This document shows, piece after piece, positions 7,149-15,032 of a stretch of DNA of 64,000 nt. Position 1 is the stretch's first letter. Each line of letters begins with the position of its first letter. This stretch comes from an uncultured Oscillospiraceae bacterium. Its GTDB lineage: Bacteria; Bacillota; Clostridia; Oscillospirales; Acutalibacteraceae. Where the stretch lies: contig UQRL01000002.1 of the NCBI GenBank assembly GCA_900543555.1, positions 28,044 to 92,043 of the forward strand, read 5' to 3'. Below the pieces are notes generated by a model that worked only from the letters and a program-made list of their open reading frames with translations, was not told the DNA's origin and searched no databases. The position numbers were made by a program, and so were the translations under genes.

Positions 7149-9169
7149 AACAGGGACTCCTGCAGTTCGCCCTCCTCCTGGAAGGGGCCGGGCATGGGAT
7201 GGACAGCCCGACGGCGGCCAAAGTAATCCTGGTCGAAGAGGATGGGGCTGCCGTCTGGGTTTTCAAATTTTTCTTCGGGTTCAAAGGCCTCGCCCAGCAG
7301 CTCTGTGGAAACAAATGGCCGTTCTCCCATAGGCAGATGGCGGTACAGGTCGGTCTTCAAGGTGTACTTCCCGTCCTCTTCCCTCAGCTCCAGGGAGACG
7401 GGCTCCTCCACCACCAAGGGGGACTCTTCCTTCTCCCAGGGCTGGGCGCCGCCGAAGTACACGTTGCCGGCGCTCCACACGGGCAGGTGGGTGTAATACC
7501 GGTCCGTGGTGGGGGACCCCATGCCGCAGTAGCCCTCGAACAGCTTGTCCCACTCCTGGAAGGTGGGGTAGCCGTTGTAGGGGAAGGTGCCCACCGCCAC
7601 GTTGCTGTCATCCCACGCGTTGGGCTGGTCTTTGGCGCGCCGGGCCAGCTCCTCCAAGGCGGGGTGCACCGGCTGCTGGACAAAAATGTTGTTGTAGAAC
7701 CGCATATCCCCGTGGAGGAAGGTCATAAAGCCCATGACCTCCGTCCGGTGGGGCACATGGTAGGGGGTGTACCGGGGGGAGGGCAGGTTGGGCGCTCCGT
7801 TGTCCGTGCCCTTGCCCACGCAGGTCAGGCTCCCTCCGATCAGGTTGTGGACCACGGCGATGCCCTGGGCCGCCAGCTTCAGGGACCTGGTGGACAGCAG
7901 CAGGTTGTTGTCAATGAGGGTGGGGCCGTGGGAAACCTCTACAAAGATATCCTCCCCCATGCCCTGCAGCGCTTCGGGGGCCGGGTCCTCCCCCAGGTTG
8001 GGCAGGGTGTTGTCATGGAACAGGTTCTGGGTGACACGGGTGCCCTGGGCCTGCCAATCCAGCCAGATGCCCCGGGTGCAGTGATGGATGTGGTTGCGCC
8101 GGTACACCACGTCGATGGCGGCGTGCATCTTGATGCCGCCGATCTCCGCGCCGGAGAGGTTCTGCTTGTTATTGATGTGGTGGATGTGGTTGTCCTCGAT
8201 AAGGGAGAACACCCCGCCCAGATGGCCCACAATGCCGGTCTGGCCACAGTCGTGGATATTGCACCGGCGGATGATGTGGTGCCCGATGTTCTCCTTGGTC
8301 CAACCCTGGATCTGGGCCAGACAAATGCACTCCCGCTCGGTCTGGGTGCCGTCCTTATACTTCTTGTGGAGCCACTTGTTGTCGTTCTCCGGCTGGTAAT
8401 ACTTGCCCAGGGAGATGCCGGAGCACTTGGAGTCGCTGAGCTCGCAGTCCTCGATGATCCAGCCCTTGGACCAGTGGGGGCCCACCATGCCCTCCTGATA
8501 GGCAGTGGGCGGGGCCCATTGGGTGGCGGCCTGACGGATGACGAACCCGGAGAGGGTGATGTAGTTCACGCCAGTCTTACTGGGGTAGAAGCAGTTGCGC
8601 CGCACGTTGATCTCCACGTTCTCCCGGTTGGGGTCGGCCCCCTGGAAGTTGGCGTACAGCAGGGTGGTGTCCCCCTCCTGGCAGGTGTACCAGCGGTAGA
8701 CGGTGAACTCCGGGTCCCAGGAGGCCAAGTCCTTCTGGGGATGGAGCACCCCTTCCAGGCTGTCCGCCTCGTACAGGGACTTGCCGTTTAAGTACACCTC
8801 GCCGGTATGGTAGGGGTGCTTGGGCTCGTACCAATCCCCTTCGATCAAGGTGGTGTAGGGGTTGTAGCCCCCAAACAGCCCGTTGGAGAGGCGGGCCACC
8901 CACACGTCCCCCTCATAGGGCTGCCAGGATTTCACAGGCTCCGCGCCGGAGATCACCGCGCCGCCAGGGACTTCCGAACGGTAGGTGATGCGGCAGGCGT
9001 CGCTCTCGCCGCCGTTTTGGGGGTCCACCCATTCCCGGTAATAGCCGGGCAGGACGATGACCTCATCCCCAGCCACCGCCACCCGGGCGGCCTCGGAGAT
9101 GGTCTGGAAAGGCGCTTCTTTCGCGCCGGTGCCGCTGCGCCTGGCGCTGGCGGAAACATAAATCTTCAA
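7145..9169 (-). CDS. Right-handed beta-helix protein, probable carbohydrate-active enzyme
   Basis: A 674-residue protein with the repeated short strands of a right-handed parallel beta-helix, as in pectate lyases and GH141-type hydrolases. The N-terminus YVSASARRSGTG...FQTISEAA is the usual entry of such helices; HIIRRCNIHDCGQTGI, IEDNHIHHI, YRRNHIHHC and VTQNLFHDN are successive coils (about residues 290-400). The start is TTG 9169, with GGAGG 8 bases upstream; no ATG is suitably placed. There is no signal peptide, so it probably acts on imported oligosaccharides in the cytoplasm. Exact substrate unknown. It is followed by trmO with a 4-base overlap. Confidence 0.8.
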   Translation of the reverse strand: MKIYVSASARRSGTGAKEAPFQTISEAARVAVAGDEVIVLPGYYREWVDPQNGGESDACRITYRSEVPGGAVISGAEPVKSWQPYEGDVWVARLSNGLFGGYNPYTTLIEGDWYEPKHPYHTGEVYLNGKSLYEADSLEGVLHPQKDLASWDPEFTVYRWYTCQEGDTTLLYANFQGADPNRENVEINVRRNCFYPSKTGVNYITLSGFVIRQAATQWAPPTAYQEGMVGPHWSKGWIIEDCELSDSKCSGISLGKYYQPENDNKWLHKKYKDGTQTERECICLAQIQGWTKENIGHHIIRRCNIHDCGQTGIVGHLGGVFSLIEDNHIHHINNKQNLSGAEIGGIKMHAAIDVVYRRNHIHHCTRGIWLDWQAQGTRVTQNLFHDNTLPNLGEDPAPEALQGMGEDIFVEVSHGPTLIDNNLLLSTRSLKLAAQGIAVVHNLIGGSLTCVGKGTDNGAPNLPSPRYTPYHVPHRTEVMGFMTFLHGDMRFYNNIFVQQPVHPALEELARRAKDQPNAWDDSNVAVGTFPYNGYPTFQEWDKLFEGYCGMGSPTTDRYYTHLPVWSAGNVYFGGAQPWEKEESPLVVEEPVSLELREEDGKYTLKTDLYRHLPMGERPFVSTELLGEAFEPEEKFENPDGSPILFDQDYFGRRRAVHPMPGPFQEEGELQESLF

Positions 9170-9341
9170 AACGATTCCTCCTTCAAAAGAATTTCTCCAT
9201 CCAAAAGTGCCGCGCCCTTGGAAACCGTGCCCCAAGGGCGCTTTCACAGTGATTGTAGCATGGCGGAGGCGGGGTGTCAACAAAGGCATGAAATTCCATA
9301 TTTTTCGCGAAGCAAATTTCTTTGCCCCGCTCCGGCGGGCA

Positions 9342-9917
9342 TTATGGCCTGTTCAGACAAACGGGCTCCCACCCCAGAAACTGCTTGCCCTGGAAGGTCA
9401 GCTTCACCACCCAGGGCTTGATCTTCACCATGGATAGAAAATCCTCGTATCCGTAGGCAGCGTCATAGAAATTGAGGACCGCGGAGAGGGCCATGCCGTG
9501 GGTGGCGATGGCCACAGTCTTCCCCGGGTACGCCTCCAGCACCGTTTCCAGGACACGGACATTCCTCTGCTGAAGCTCCTCCAGGCTCTCGTCCCCCGGG
9601 ACCTTGTAGGCGGGGTCATCCCAATATTTCTGAATAAAGGGGAAGTAGTCCTCATCGAGGTAAGAATCGCTGATGGTCTCATGCTCCCGGAAGTCCTCTA
9701 CGGTCTGAACCGGCAGCCCCCGCTTTTCCGCAAAATCCGCCAAGGTATCCACTGCCCTCTTATAGGGGCTGGAAAACAGCGCCGCCACCTCCTTGCCGCG
9801 CAGAAATTCCGTGACGAGCAGCCGGTCCCGCAGGCCCTGCTCCGTAAGGGGCCGCAGGAAGGGGTCCTGCACAGAGGCGTCTGACTGGGCGTGGCGGACA
9901 AAATACACAGTGGTCAT
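9342..9917 (-). CDS. Histidine phosphatase (phosphoglycerate mutase-like) family protein
   Basis: A 191-residue member of the histidine phosphatase superfamily. The phosphate-accepting histidine is in VYFVRHAQSD (RHA, residues 8-10), a second arginine in SSPYKRAVDT (about residue 58), a glutamate in FREHETISD, and the second catalytic histidine in AIATHGMALS (about residue 146). Such enzymes remove phosphate from sugar phosphates, nucleotides or cofactors; the substrate cannot be told. ATG 9917 follows the ribosome site GGGAGGGAG. Alone on its strand between a phosphate-unrelated gene and a tRNA locus. Confidence 0.88.
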   Translation of the reverse strand: MTTVYFVRHAQSDASVQDPFLRPLTEQGLRDRLLVTEFLRGKEVAALFSSPYKRAVDTLADFAEKRGLPVQTVEDFREHETISDSYLDEDYFPFIQKYWDDPAYKVPGDESLEELQQRNVRVLETVLEAYPGKTVAIATHGMALSAVLNFYDAAYGYEDFLSMVKIKPWVVKLTFQGKQFLGWEPVCLNRP

Positions 9918-9997
9918 CGCTTCTCCCTCCCAGAAATCACATTCCCCTTCATTATAACACGCTCCCTGCGCAGCGCAAGGGCCGTTCCGTCCAGACA

Positions 9998-10035
9998 GAA
10001 AAAAAGCCCGGCTCCTCTCCAAGAGAAGCCGGGCT
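9998..10035 (-). terminator. Terminator after the uppS remnant
   Basis: On the minus strand AGCCCGGCTTCTCTTGG...GAGCCGGGCT is followed by TTTTTTT. Confidence 0.8.
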
Positions 10036-10042
10036 GAGAGCG

Positions 10043-10325
10043 TCAAAATTTCTGGGCTGCGCGAAACGCCGGAAGGGGTCGCCCGCCCAGGGTCACATCC
10101 TGCTTTTGATACCATTCCAGGGCTTGGAAGAAGTCCTCCGGCTGGAAGTCGGGCCAGAGCCGGTCCACCACGAAGAAATCCGCGTACACGGGCACTGTCA
10201 GAAAGCCGGAAAGCCGCCGCATGCCGCCCCATCGGATCACCAGATCCACCCGGGAAATGTCATGGGTGCGCAGCTGGCGGCAGATCTCCCTCAGGCGTCG
10301 CACCGGACGGGAAAACAGAACAGCC
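10043..10325 (-). pseudogene. uppS: Isoprenyl (undecaprenyl) diphosphate synthase fragment, C-terminal part only
   Basis: The frame reads DLVIRWGGMRRLSGFL, YADFFVVDRLWPDF and DFFQALEWYQKQ, which match the C-terminal third of UppS-type cis-prenyltransferases (family form DLVIRTSGEQRLSNFL...WPDF). About 90 residues remain; the N-terminal catalytic part with the conserved DGN motif is missing. In place of it stands the tRNA-tail repeat and then tRNA-Pro. A terminator still follows the fragment. The true uppS must be elsewhere if this lineage needs one for peptidoglycan synthesis. Confidence 0.8.
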
Positions 10326-10377
10326 GCCTGGTAAAAACGCGGGCAACAAAAATCGCGGCCACCGCAAAAGCGATGAT

Positions 10378-10450
10378 CGCGGCTTGGGAGCGGCAGCTTG
10401 CCGCTGGTCGAGGTGACAAGATCACTGCCCGCTACAAGCGCGAGCGGCAA
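10378..10450 (-). repeat. tRNA-tail repeat, copy 2
   Basis: Read on the minus strand it contains TTGCCGC...CGCTTGTAGCGGG (10428-10450), then TGTCACCTCGACCA, a copy of the 3' end of tRNA-Pro (10405-10418), then the 28-base block shared exactly with copy 1 (10378-10405). The modules are the same as at tRNA-Leu but in a different order. Confidence 0.75.
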
Positions 10451-10514
10451 GGCAAAAGAAATAGCTGAGCCCGGAACGCGAATTGCGTCCAGGCTCAGCC
10501 TGGTCGAGGTGACA
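10404..10514. repeat. 15-base direct repeat of the tRNA-Pro 3' end
   Basis: CTGGTCGAGGTGACA occurs at 10404-10418 and again at 10500-10514, where it is the base before plus the 3' end of tRNA-Pro. A duplicated tRNA 3' end is what a tRNA-targeting integrative element leaves behind. Confidence 0.75.
10457..10499 (-). terminator. Terminator of the tRNA-Gln/tRNA-Pro unit
   Basis: On the minus strand GCTGAGCC...GGGCTCAGC followed by TATTTCTTTT, directly after the tRNA-Pro CCA end. Confidence 0.75.
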
Positions 10515-10577
10515 GGATTTGAACCTGCGACTTCTACGTCCCGAACGTAGCGCTCTACCAAACTGAGCCACACCTCG
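10501..10577 (-). tRNA. tRNA-Pro (anticodon CGG)
   Basis: Minus-strand cloverleaf with acceptor CGAGGTG/CACCTCG, anticodon stem CTACG/CGTAG around loop TTCGGGA (anticodon CGG, reads CCG), T loop TTCAAAT and an encoded CCA. It follows tRNA-Gln on the same strand. Confidence 0.97.
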
Positions 10578-10612
10578 TAAAAAAGCCTCGGCTCTCTCAA
10601 ACCGAGGCTTTT
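10578..10612 (-). terminator. Hairpin with T run between two tRNA genes
   Basis: GCCTCGG...CCGAGGC with T runs on both sides. It stands between tRNA-Gln and tRNA-Pro, where a full stop would leave tRNA-Pro without a visible promoter; it may allow read-through or act as a processing site. Confidence 0.6.
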
Positions 10613-10686
10613 TGGCAGCGGTACCAGGATTTGAACCCAGACAAACAGAGTCAGAGTCTGCTGTGCTACCCTTACACAATACCGCT
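10613..10686 (-). tRNA. tRNA-Gln (anticodon CTG)
   Basis: Minus-strand cloverleaf with acceptor AGCGGTA/TACCGCT, anticodon loop CTCTGAC (anticodon CTG, reads CAG), T loop TTCAAAT and an encoded CCA end. Confidence 0.96.
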
Positions 10687-10719
10687 ATTTTTTGCCGCCC
10701 TGTCCGAACGGCAGTATTT

Positions 10720-10747
10720 ATTATAACAGGTTTTCCGGAAAAGTCAA
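10720..10747 (-). promoter_or_regulatory. Promoter of the tRNA-Gln/tRNA-Pro unit
   Basis: On the minus strand TTGACT (10742-10747), 16 bases, TATAAT (10720-10725), then tRNA-Gln 33 bases on. Confidence 0.8.
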
Positions 10748-10801
10748 CACCTATTTTTCATTTTTTTCAAAAGCCCGAAAAGCAGGCCCAAGCCGGCACA
10801 A

Positions 10802-11569
10802 TCAGCATGGCTCCCGGCGCACGGGGATGCCCCGGCCCGCCAGGTATGCCTTTAGCTCGGGAATGGAGATCTCCCGGAAGTGGAACAGACTGGCCGCCAG
10901 CACCGCATCCGCCTTACCCTGAGTAAAGGCGTCATAGAAGTGCTCCATGGTCCCCGCCCCACCAGAGGCGATCACCGGGATGGACACCGCCTCTGAAATG
11001 GCCCGGGTCAGCTCCAGGTCGTAGCCCGCCTTGGTGCCGTCACAGTCCATGCTGGTGAGAAGAATCTCCCCCGCGCCCAGGCGCTCCACCTCTCGGGCCC
11101 ACTCCACGGCGTCCTTTCCCGTGTCCACCCGGCCGCCGTTGAGGTACAGGGTCCAGCCTCCCTCGGGGCGGCGCTTGGCGTCCATGGCCACCACCACGCA
11201 CTGGCTGCCAAATTTATAAGCCGCCTCCTGGATGATGGCGGGATTCCTCAGCGCGGCGGAGTTGACAGAGACCTTGTCCGCCCCGGCCCGGAGGATACGG
11301 GTAAAGTCCTCCACGGTGCGGATGCCGCCCCCCACGGTGAAGGGGATAAAGATGCTCTCCGCCACCCGGGTGACAATATCCACCATGATGTCCCGGGCAT
11401 CGGAGGAGGCGGTGATGTCCAGCAGCACCAGTTCGTCTGCGCCCTGGCGGTCGTACTCAATGGCGCACTCCACCGGGTCCCCTGCGTCCCGCAGGCCTAC
11501 AAAGTTGGTCCCCTTCACCACCCGGCCGTTTTTCAGGTCCAGGCAGGGGATGATCCGTTTGGCGTACAT
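10802..11569 (-). CDS. hisF: Imidazole glycerol phosphate synthase, cyclase subunit HisF
   Basis: Cyclase half of the enzyme that turns PRFAR plus ammonia into imidazole glycerol phosphate and AICAR in histidine synthesis. The 255-residue product is a full (beta/alpha)8 barrel. Catalytic Asp11 is in [11 protein letters not shown] and the second catalytic Asp in VVVAMDAKR near residue 130; phosphate-binding glycines are in FTVGGGIR and IASGGAG. ATG 11569 lies 2 bases after the hisH stop, so the two subunits are made together. No other his genes are in the window. Confidence 0.97.
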   Translation of the reverse strand: MYAKRIIPCLDLKNGRVVKGTNFVGLRDAGDPVECAIEYDRQGADELVLLDITASSDARDIMVDIVTRVAESIFIPFTVGGGIRTVEDFTRILRAGADKVSVNSAALRNPAIIQEAAYKFGSQCVVVAMDAKRRPEGGWTLYLNGGRVDTGKDAVEWAREVERLGAGEILLTSMDCDGTKAGYDLELTRAISEAVSIPVIASGGAGTMEHFYDAFTQGKADAVLAASLFHFREISIPELKAYLAGRGIPVRREPC

Positions 11570-11571
11570 GT

Positions 11572-12189
11572 TCACTCCCCCTTTTCCAGCATTGCCGCGA
11601 AGTTGCGCAGGATCTGCAGCCCCACCCGGCCGCTCTTTTCCGGATGGAACTGGCAGGCCATCAGGTTCCCCTTGCGCACCGCCGCGTGGATGGTGGCCCC
11701 ATACTCCGCCGTGGCGGTGACCACATCCTCCTGGGCCCGCAGATAGTAGGAGTGGACGAAGTACACATAGGGCTCCTGGGGCAGCCCGGCGAACAGGGGC
11801 TCCCCCTCTTTCAGCGCCAGGGAGTTCCACCCGATGTGGGGGATCTTCAAGCCGCTCTCCTTGGGCAGGCGGACGATACGGCCCTTCAGCAGGCCCAACC
11901 CCCGGACACCGGGAGACTCCTCGCTGGTCTCAAAAAGGATCTGCAGGCCCAAGCAGATGCCCAGGAAGGGCTTTCCTGAGTCCACAAAATCGTGGATGGG
12001 CCCCTCCAAGCCCCGGGCCCGGAGCTGGTCCATGGCGTCGCCGAAGGAGCCCACCCCGGGCAGCACCGCGGCCTCTGAGGCCAACAGGGCGGCGGGGTCG
12101 GCGGTGACTTGGCAATTGCAGCCGATGTGGCGCAGGGCCTTCTCCACGCTTTGGAGATTGCCCGCGCCGTAGTCGATAATGGAGATCAA
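11572..12189 (-). CDS. hisH: Imidazole glycerol phosphate synthase, glutaminase subunit HisH
   Basis: Class I glutamine amidotransferase that supplies ammonia to HisF. The nucleophilic cysteine is in [11 protein letters not shown], the His-Glu pair in CQFHPEKSG near the C-terminus, and the N-terminus [14 protein letters not shown] is typical. Length 205 residues, normal. I take TTG 12189 as start because GAGGTGA lies 5 bases upstream and the family begins at this point; GTG 12198 is the alternative. The frame is open further upstream, but that stretch is repeat-like non-coding DNA. Confidence 0.96.
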   Translation of the reverse strand: MISIIDYGAGNLQSVEKALRHIGCNCQVTADPAALLASEAAVLPGVGSFGDAMDQLRARGLEGPIHDFVDSGKPFLGICLGLQILFETSEESPGVRGLGLLKGRIVRLPKESGLKIPHIGWNSLALKEGEPLFAGLPQEPYVYFVHSYYLRAQEDVVTATAEYGATIHAAVRKGNLMACQFHPEKSGRVGLQILRNFAAMLEKGE

Positions 12190-12432
12190 GGGGATCACCT
12201 CGCAGAAAAGTAATGGAAAGAAAACGCCGAAGGCGCGTAAAAGTTTCGCCAGCCTTTTCAAAGGCTGTGGGGGTGCGGGGGCAAAGCCCCTGCGGTCTTG
12301 ACCTAGGCGAAGCCGTAAGAAATGCAGGGCCAAGTGCGCACGGCGCAAAGCGCATAGGGCGCAGGCCAGGACGGTTTTCAATTGGCTTACGGAAAGCCCA
12401 CCCAGCCCCGCATGTCTACATCAGAAATTGTC
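12190..12432. repeat. Intergenic repeat-like GC hairpin region
   Basis: About 240 bases upstream of hisH with several inverted repeats: CCAGCCTTT/AAAGGCTG at about 12250-12268, GGGGGCAAAGCCCC at about 12280-12293, and CGCCGAAGGCG at 12226-12236. I recall sequences of this sort as dispersed intergenic repeats in this family; the window has a loosely similar stretch at 54590-54680. No gene is seen. Confidence 0.45.
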
Positions 12433-12915
12433 TTAGAGTTTTAAAACGGCAATTTGCTCTTCGCCGTCCTTTTCTCCGGTCTCTACAAATCCAAAAGAGG
12501 CGTACAGCGATTTGGCAACCGTATTTTCCGGCTCGTAGGACAGCCAGCAGAAATTGGCTTTCCCACAGGGATAGGTTCTGATAAAGTTTAGTGCAAGTTC
12601 TACCGCCTGTCTCCCATATCCCCTGTTTTGACAGTTTTCGTCGATCATCAGTCTCCACAGGTTGTAATTCCCGTCCGCTATGGCTGGGGCGTCCTTCCAG
12701 CAGTCATCTTTGTCATACCCAACCATCACAAAGCCCACTGGAGCATCCCCGTCAAAAATCCCAAACGGAAAGGCATAACCGTTGGATGCGATAGCGGCAT
12801 AGGCTTCCAGAATGCTGATCTCATTGCTGGCGACAAAATTTTTCTGACTCTCTGAGACACTTAGCTTTAAAATGTCCCAGATATTTTCGCCGTTTACTTT
12901 TTCCAGATGGACCAC
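12433..12915 (-). CDS. GNAT N-acetyltransferase, spermidine acetyltransferase-like
   Basis: A 160-residue GNAT acyltransferase that uses acetyl-CoA. Motif A is in LWRLMIDENCQNRGYGRQAV (about residues 87-106, with the acetyl-CoA loop QNRGYG), and the C-terminal part has NTVAKSLYASFGFVETGE. The N-terminal half (ILKLSVSESQKNFVASN) resembles the polyamine acetyltransferases BltD/PaiA, so diamines or spermidine are plausible substrates. I chose GTG 12915 with GGGAGGG upstream; ATG 12948 is possible but adds non-family residues. The gene lies between glpK and hisH on the same strand. Confidence 0.85.
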   Translation of the reverse strand: MVHLEKVNGENIWDILKLSVSESQKNFVASNEISILEAYAAIASNGYAFPFGIFDGDAPVGFVMVGYDKDDCWKDAPAIADGNYNLWRLMIDENCQNRGYGRQAVELALNFIRTYPCGKANFCWLSYEPENTVAKSLYASFGFVETGEKDGEEQIAVLKL

Positions 12916-12957
12916 TCTATCCCTCCTCCCGTTGTACCCGGGAAACACCTTGCGCGC

Positions 12958-14457
12958 TTACTGGCGGGCCCACCCCATGCTGCGCCGGACACCCTCATGC
13001 CAGCGGGCCAGGTCGACCTCCCGCTTTTCCTGGGGATAGTCCGGCGTGAAGGCGGCGCTCTCCCGCCACAGGGAGGAGAGCTCTTCCAGGTCCTCCCACA
13101 CGCCCACGGTCAGGCCCGCCATCATGGCGGAACCCAGGGCGGTGGTCTCCAGGCACTGGGGGCGGCAAACCCGGGCGTTCAGGATGTCCGCCTGGTACTG
13201 CATCAAAAACCGGCTGCGGGAAGCCCCGCCGTCCGCCCGAAGCTCTGGGATGGCCACACCGCTCTCCCGCTTCATGGCCTCCACCAGGTCGGCGCTCTCC
13301 AGGGCGATGCTCTCCAGCACCGCCCGGCACAGATGGGCCCGGGTGGTGCCCCGGGTGACGCCCAGCAGGGCCCCCCGGGCGTACATATCCCAATAGGGGG
13401 CGCCCAGGCCGGTGAAGGCGGGCACGAAGCTGACGCCCCCCGCATCCGCTACGGTCTCCGCCAGCTGGTCCGCCTCCTGGGGGGTCTTGATGAGCTGGAG
13501 CTCGTCCCGCAGCCACTGGATGGTGCTGCCCGCGTTGAAGGCGCTGCCCTCCAGGGCGTAGGTGGTGCGGCCGTTCAGCTTCCAGCCGATGGTGGTCAGC
13601 AGCCCCTCTTTGGAGGCCACCGGCTTGCTGCCCGTGTTCATCAGAACAAAGCAGCCCGTGCCGTAGGTGTTCTTGGCCATGCCCTCTTCAAAGCAGCATT
13701 GGCCAAACAGGGCGGCGTGCTGGTCCCCGGCCATGCCGGCAATGGGGATCTCTTCCCCCAGCACATCGGCGCTGCACATGCCTACAATCTCCCCGCTCTC
13801 GCACACCCGGGGCAGGGCGCTACGGGGGATGCCCAGCTCCTTGAGCATGGCGTCATCCCAGCGCAGCTTGTGGATGTCGAACAGCATGGTGCGGGAGGCG
13901 TTGGTCACATCGGTGACGTAAGAGGCCCCATCGGTCAAGGAGTACACCAGCCAAGTGTCAATGGTGCCGAAACGCAGCCGGCCCTTATTCGCCAGCTCCC
14001 GGGCGGCGGGCACATTTTCCAGGATCCACTTCATCTTGGTGCCGGAAAAATAGGGGTCGATAATGAGGCCGGTGGTATCCTTGATGTAGGGCTCCATGCC
14101 GGCGGCGCGCAGGCGTTCGCACTCCGGGGCGGTGCGGCGGCACTGCCACACAATGGCATTGCACACCGGAATGCCGGTTTGGGCGTCCCAAGCCACCGTG
14201 GTCTCCCGCTGGTTGGTAATGGAGATGGCCGCAATATCCCGGGCATGGACCCCGGCCTTTTCCACTGCCTGACGCATGGCGTACAGGGTGGTTTGCAAAA
14301 TCTGCACCGCGTCGTGCTCCACATACCCCGGCTGGGGATAGATCTGGGGGAACTCCCGCTGGCCCATGCCGGCCACACCCCCGAAGGAATCGAACAGCAC
14401 GGCCCTAGAGCTGGTGGTCCCCTGGTCGATGGATAAAATGTACTTGCCCACCATCAT
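12958..14457 (-). CDS. glpK: Glycerol kinase
   Basis: FGGY-family kinase that makes sn-glycerol 3-phosphate from glycerol and ATP. The 499-residue length is normal. Landmarks: the phosphate loop IDQGTTSSRAVLFD near residue 10, ITNQRETTVAWD near residue 80, GMAGDQHAALFGQ near residue 244 with the catalytic Asp, and TYGTGCFVLMNTG. ATG 14457 follows AAGGAG by 9 bases. No facilitator or glycerol phosphate dehydrogenase is next to it, so it is probably expressed on its own. Gram-positive enzymes are often activated by HPr phosphorylation of a histidine near residue 232; I did not confirm that site. Confidence 0.97.
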   Translation of the reverse strand: MMVGKYILSIDQGTTSSRAVLFDSFGGVAGMGQREFPQIYPQPGYVEHDAVQILQTTLYAMRQAVEKAGVHARDIAAISITNQRETTVAWDAQTGIPVCNAIVWQCRRTAPECERLRAAGMEPYIKDTTGLIIDPYFSGTKMKWILENVPAARELANKGRLRFGTIDTWLVYSLTDGASYVTDVTNASRTMLFDIHKLRWDDAMLKELGIPRSALPRVCESGEIVGMCSADVLGEEIPIAGMAGDQHAALFGQCCFEEGMAKNTYGTGCFVLMNTGSKPVASKEGLLTTIGWKLNGRTTYALEGSAFNAGSTIQWLRDELQLIKTPQEADQLAETVADAGGVSFVPAFTGLGAPYWDMYARGALLGVTRGTTRAHLCRAVLESIALESADLVEAMKRESGVAIPELRADGGASRSRFLMQYQADILNARVCRPQCLETTALGSAMMAGLTVGVWEDLEELSSLWRESAAFTPDYPQEKREVDLARWHEGVRRSMGWARQ

Positions 14458-14525
14458 AACAAAAAACTCCTTCCCTTTTCCACCCGCCCCATTGGCGGGC
14501 TGTATCAGCAGCGCCTTCCGCCCGG

Positions 14526-15032
14526 TCAGCGCTTCCTTCTAAAAATGCGGTCCAGCAGGCCCTCTCCCTTGCCCACAATGTGGTAGCTTTTCAGCCAGGC
14601 GGGGTTGATCTTTTCCAGCACCACCTGGGGATATTTGTACTCCGAGGGCTTGCGCTGCTTCTTCAGGTCTTCTAAAATCTCGTTGTAGCGGCGGACGGTG
14701 AGCTCCTCACAGTCTGGCCGCAGGGATTTGTAGCTGCCGGGCTTAGTAAACTGAAAGGCATAGAGGAAGTCGGCCCACACGCCGTATTCCGTCAAATGAA
14801 TAAACTTGTCCGGCACATCCAGGGTCAGCCGCACAGAGCCGGAGACCTTGCCCCCTGTGTTCTGCCGCCGCCCTTTGATGACTGCGAAAATGGGGCACTC
14901 GCATTTGAGGCCCAGCATATCAATCAGGGCATCGTACTCCCCCCGCAGGGACAGGTTGGGCTTGGCCCGGTAGATTTCCCCCGCCTTGAGAATGCGCAAA
15001 ACCAACTTGGACTGATAGGTCTGAACGATCAT
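14526..15032 (-). CDS. Uncharacterised partner of an ADP-ribosylglycohydrolase
   Basis: A 168-residue soluble protein of unknown function. It begins IVQTYQSKLVLRILKAGEIYRA, continues with a central PIFAVIKGRR and LTLDVPDKFIHLTEYGVWADFL, and ends in a basic tail (LLDRIFRRKR). The order (N-terminal QTYQ strand, L..GEIYR, PIFA, then LDVPD...W) reminds me of the DUF3841 layout, from memory only. Its ATG overlaps the stop of the ADP-ribosylglycohydrolase by 4 bases, so the two products are made in step. That coupling suggests it either supplies or recognises ADP-ribosylated targets; no catalytic motif can be named. Confidence 0.8.
   Translation of the reverse strand: MIVQTYQSKLVLRILKAGEIYRAKPNLSLRGEYDALIDMLGLKCECPIFAVIKGRRQNTGGKVSGSVRLTLDVPDKFIHLTEYGVWADFLYAFQFTKPGSYKSLRPDCEELTVRRYNEILEDLKKQRKPSEYKYPQVVLEKINPAWLKSYHIVGKGEGLLDRIFRRKR

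Noticed and set aside
7199..8791. 530-codon frame opposite the beta-helix gene
   Set aside because: Antisense shadow with no ribosome site and biased composition.
10043..10600. A complete 185-residue gene ending in UppS-like sequence
   Set aside because: The first half of that frame runs through tRNA-Pro and the repeat; only the C-terminal part is real UppS sequence.
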